Part shown: piece by piece, positions 61,384 through 64,000 of the stretch
How positions within the stretch are numbered: position 1 is the stretch's first letter
How the letters are laid out: every line of letters begins with the position of its first letter
From: Macquaria australasica
Lineage: Eukaryota; Chordata; Actinopteri; Centrarchiformes; Percichthyidae
Direction: 5' to 3'
Assembly: GCA_005408345.1 (NCBI GenBank)
Contig: SEMN01000010.1
Location: forward strand, 2,649,501 to 2,713,500
DNA length: 64,000 nt
The notes under the pieces: generated by a model
What the model saw: only the letters and a program-made list of their open reading frames with translations
What the model was told of the DNA's origin: nothing
Database searches by the model: none
Program-made: the position numbers and the translations under genes

Positions 61384-61432
<49 letters not shown>
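61384..61432. repeat. TG/CG microsatellite
   Basis: A (TG)n tract ending in (CG)4 lies about 1.1 kb upstream of the claudin start. Alternating purine-pyrimidine DNA of this kind can adopt Z-form. Confidence 0.95.
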
Positions 61433-61433
<1 letters not shown>

Positions 61434-62526
61434 GCCGAGCAAGCGTGGCCTCTATGTCAAGACGTCCGTGCAGTCAGCTGAGCATTTTGTTCTCCAGAGG
61501 AGGAGGAGGAGTTTAGCAGGCTGAGGGATTTTATTTGTGCATTTTTTGTTTGTGTGTTTGTTTGGGGTTGTGTAGCACTGCGTGACATTTTCTCACATCA
61601 GAGCTTTGATCTATAGCCTCCTACGACCATTTCCCACAGGCCATGTAGTGTTCATACGAGACCGCACAATACACTGCACTGTTGTTTCTGTCTCAGTCAC
61701 ATGCAACAGAAAGCCTGACTGTGACACCAGCCATCACAAACTTATGAATATGATAGATGCTAAACTATCCATAGAGCAGATTTTAACTTTCCTTGCATAA
61801 TTTTAGTTCATGGATAACACATTTATTATTTCCTAAGGATAAATGGAGTAATAATTGTGTGACTGTACACAGTGTACTGATATATTTACAAGATGAACAT
61901 TTTGAGGGCAGCATTGAGCGCTATAAAAATGAGTTCTAATCGTAATCACACAGATTAAAATCAGGATATTTTATAGTATCTCTAGAGGCTGCCAAGTTTA
62001 TGAGAAGCTTATCTTTGTCTGGCATTTGTAAATGATAACCTGACTGTGCTGTTTTAAGTTGGCCCATGGTAATTTGTTTGCTTATTTATACACTGCCATT
62101 GCTTCCTCTCTGAGGACACACAGGATGCATAAAAATTGACATCAGGGAGTTAATTTTCTAACATAAAAAACATAAATGCACAATATAATATCCTGTCTAC
62201 ATTTAATTTCATCCCTTGTGGCCTGCTATTAAGACGGGCCATCTCAGCCTGCTGCCCCTGCGGCCCATTGGCACAGCAGCTGGAGCAGGAGGACCGCAAA
62301 GGGGAGGGCCGAACGGGCCCCCTCTCCTCCCTGCCGCAGAGGATGTGTGCTCCTCTGAGTGGGAACTGTTTGTGAAAGAGCTCAGAGTCCAGAGCCCGTG
62401 CGGTCAACTCTAATTATCAGGTGTTGTGAGCAGCTGCTGTCCCGACTGGACATCCACAGGCCTCTCCATCTTGAAGTGCAGCCAGAGAAGAAGAACTCTT
62501 GTGGCTCTGTCAAGCGTGGAGGCCAG

Positions 62527-62561
62527 AGAGCGAGAGCGAGAGAGAGAGAGAGAGAGAGAGG
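62527..62561. repeat. GA microsatellite abutting the claudin start codon
   Basis: An imperfect then perfect (GA)n tract ends four bases before the claudin ATG at 62565, so it lies in the 5' UTR or core promoter. Confidence 0.9.
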
Positions 62562-62564
62562 AAG

Positions 62565-63224
62565 ATGGACACGTGCGCCTGCGCTTTGGAGCTGCTCGGG
62601 ATGCTGGTCTACGTTGGAGCATGGCTGTGCGCTTTAGCCACCACTATCTTACCACAGTGGCTGACCATGTCCACTGCTCTGCTGCCGGTAGAGAGCTACG
62701 AGCTGGGCCTGTGGGAGACATGCGTGGTCCAGGATGTCGGGGGCATGGAGTGCAGAGCCTATGACAGCCTGCTGGGCCTTTCCAGTGACATCAAGCTGGC
62801 CCGCATCCTCATGTGTGCTTCCCTTGCTGTGGGCATGCTGGGAATGCTGGTGGCTGTACCTGGACTTTACCTGGTCAACAGCTGTAAAGAACACGGAGGC
62901 TACAGAACCAAGAGGACTTTAACCATAATAGGAGGGGTGCTGGGGATGATTTCTGGAGTGCTGTGTCTGATCCCCGTCTCCTACATGGCCCATTTAGCCG
63001 TGATACATTTCTTTGATGATAAAGTACCCGACGTGGTGCCCCGGTGGGAGTTTGGTGACGCCCTGTTCTGCGGCTGGGCCGGAGGATTTCTTCTCATAGT
63101 GGCCGGGCTCCTTCTGGTCACCTCTTGCTTATGCTCACAGGTGGAGCCTCCGCCCGTGCTGCAGCTGAGACACCAGGTCATGAGTGCAGATGTTTCCTTC
63201 AGGAAGCGCCCAGAGTACGTTTAA
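62565..63224 (+). CDS. cldn34: claudin, probably claudin-34
   Basis: A single exon encodes 219 residues. The start context GAAGATGG is strong (A at -3, G at +4); the frame is open upstream only through TTG and repeat codons. Four membrane spans are visible (about 8-28, 82-102, 118-140, 166-188). The first extracellular loop carries the claudin signature: W32, GLW at 48-50, and cysteines at 53 and 63 with the usual ten-residue spacing, followed by LARIL before span 2. The C terminus RPEYV ends in the YV type PDZ ligand used to bind ZO proteins. Claudins form the paracellular strands of tight junctions; whether this one seals or conducts cannot be read. The assignment to claudin-34 rests on being intronless and lying next to wwc3, as CLDN34 does on human Xp22. 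Confidence 0.88.
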   Translation: MDTCACALELLGMLVYVGAWLCALATTILPQWLTMSTALLPVESYELGLWETCVVQDVGGMECRAYDSLLGLSSDIKLARILMCASLAVGMLGMLVAVPGLYLVNSCKEHGGYRTKRTLTIIGGVLGMISGVLCLIPVSYMAHLAVIHFFDDKVPDVVPRWEFGDALFCGWAGGFLLIVAGLLLVTSCLCSQVEPPPVLQLRHQVMSADVSFRKRPEYV

Positions 63225-64000
63225 GGGACGAGGCGTGAAAGAATTATCTGCATAGAGACTGACAGCACAACACAATCACCTGTAGAACTGCACTTCAAAC
63301 TGCTTTCAAATAATGATGTCTGGTTTTATATCAAAGACAACATCCTGAATAAGGGTTGCTCTATCATTTTTGGAAAATGATCAAATGTTTTGTAAAACAG
63401 TGAAAATGAGACCTTGTAGAAAATATCACCAAACATGTGTTGCAGTTATTTTTAATGACTCACCTGCACAATCCAACATTACATATTCAAAGAACCTGCT
63501 GTGACCAGGAAAAATTAATATTTTTTTAAAGATGTGTTTTATAAAATGCTTTATTTCCCTTATTCTGGGGTGGCTTCAGGATCTATTCTCTTATCAGTGC
63601 CAACAAAGAAGAAAATACTACTTCAAGTCTGTTTTACGGGACACTTTAATTTTTAAAATGCTGTGATTGTAAGTTATTCTTAATACTAGTACATAGAGAA
63701 AGCACAAATTATTCTGTGCCTGGTTAAGTTTGCTTATGGGCTGTATTGTGCAGCACATTCAGATGATTGACATAAAGAATTACACTGAAATTCTATTGAA
63801 AAGTTGTCTCTTTTTTTCATTTAAAAAAGGTGATTTTCTTGTTCCTGTGTTGTATCTTGTGTTGGAATATGCTGAATATGATCATTTATTTTTCAGCTGT
63901 GTATGAAACATATTTTTCTTCAGTTATTTTAGAGGTGGAAACGTGGCTGCTCTTTTGCTCTTTCACCATGCGGTCGTCTATTAGTCACATAAACCTGGAC
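63225..64000 (+). other. 3' UTR and downstream flank of cldn34
   Basis: AT-rich sequence with no further coding exon recognised. No unambiguous AATAAA was chosen; the transcript end is not clear from the sequence. Confidence 0.4.

Larger units (their letters stand above)
59424..62564. other. intergenic region between wwc3 and cldn34
   Basis: The first 300 bases above 59423 are GC-rich and should hold the wwc3 5' UTR and promoter. A CCAAT pentamer lies at 59772-59776. The remainder is AT-rich with one dispersed repeat (60335-60480) and a TG microsatellite. No convincing gene is seen. Confidence 0.45.

Noticed and set aside
62499..62564. Longer claudin N terminus starting 22 codons upstream.
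   Set aside because: The upstream start is TTG and the added residues are translated from the GA repeat. Claudins start just before the first membrane span, as the ATG at 62565 does.
1..64000. Search for CRISPR arrays, prokaryotic operons, rRNA or tRNA genes, and viral genes.
   Set aside because: The direct repeats seen are microsatellites or dispersed transposon remnants without regular spacers. No tRNA cloverleaf, rRNA core sequence or intact viral gene was recognised by eye.

Overview
This window is vertebrate nuclear DNA and most likely from a ray-finned (teleost) fish. The evidence is the intron-rich genes with short GT-AG introns, protein sequences that match vertebrate families, and the many small non-autonomous DNA-transposon remnants of kinds familiar from fish genomes. 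The species cannot be read from the sequence. There is no bacterial operon, CRISPR array, rRNA gene or tRNA gene that I could support.

Layout. Four genes run on the + strand in the first 25 kb: a TMEM45-family membrane protein (1996-4096), sft2d2 (5925-7613), chd1l/ALC1 (9890-20503) and a TRAF3IP2/Act1-like SEFIR adaptor (22147-25356). They are followed convergently by one large - strand gene, wwc3, of 23 coding exons (59423 down to 27903), whose first intron alone is about 12.3 kb. A single-exon claudin, best matched to claudin-34 (62565-63224, +), closes the window. WWC3 and CLDN34 are also neighbours on human Xp22 as I recall, so this pair looks like conserved synteny. All exon boundaries given were read by hand from splice sites and reading phase; in each model the summed exons are a multiple of three.

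The gene products do not form one pathway: chd1l is a poly(ADP-ribose)-responsive chromatin remodeller, the TRAF3IP2-like gene an IL-17 receptor adaptor, wwc3 a Hippo-pathway scaffold, claudin-34 a junction protein and sft2d2 a Golgi vesicle-traffic protein.

The most interesting structure is in chd1l. A roughly 114-bp insert flanked by 7-bp direct repeats interrupts the exon for part of the macro domain, where vertebrate ALC1 carries its LPRIG segment. Further on, the C-terminal BRCT-like extension contains a textbook U12-type AT-AC intron. Two GC-AG introns (tmem45, wwc3), a tandem NAGNAG acceptor (wwc3), an overlapping upstream ORF (TRAF3IP2-like) and several datable transposon insertions with target-site duplications are also visible. 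I found no wholly new biological system here.
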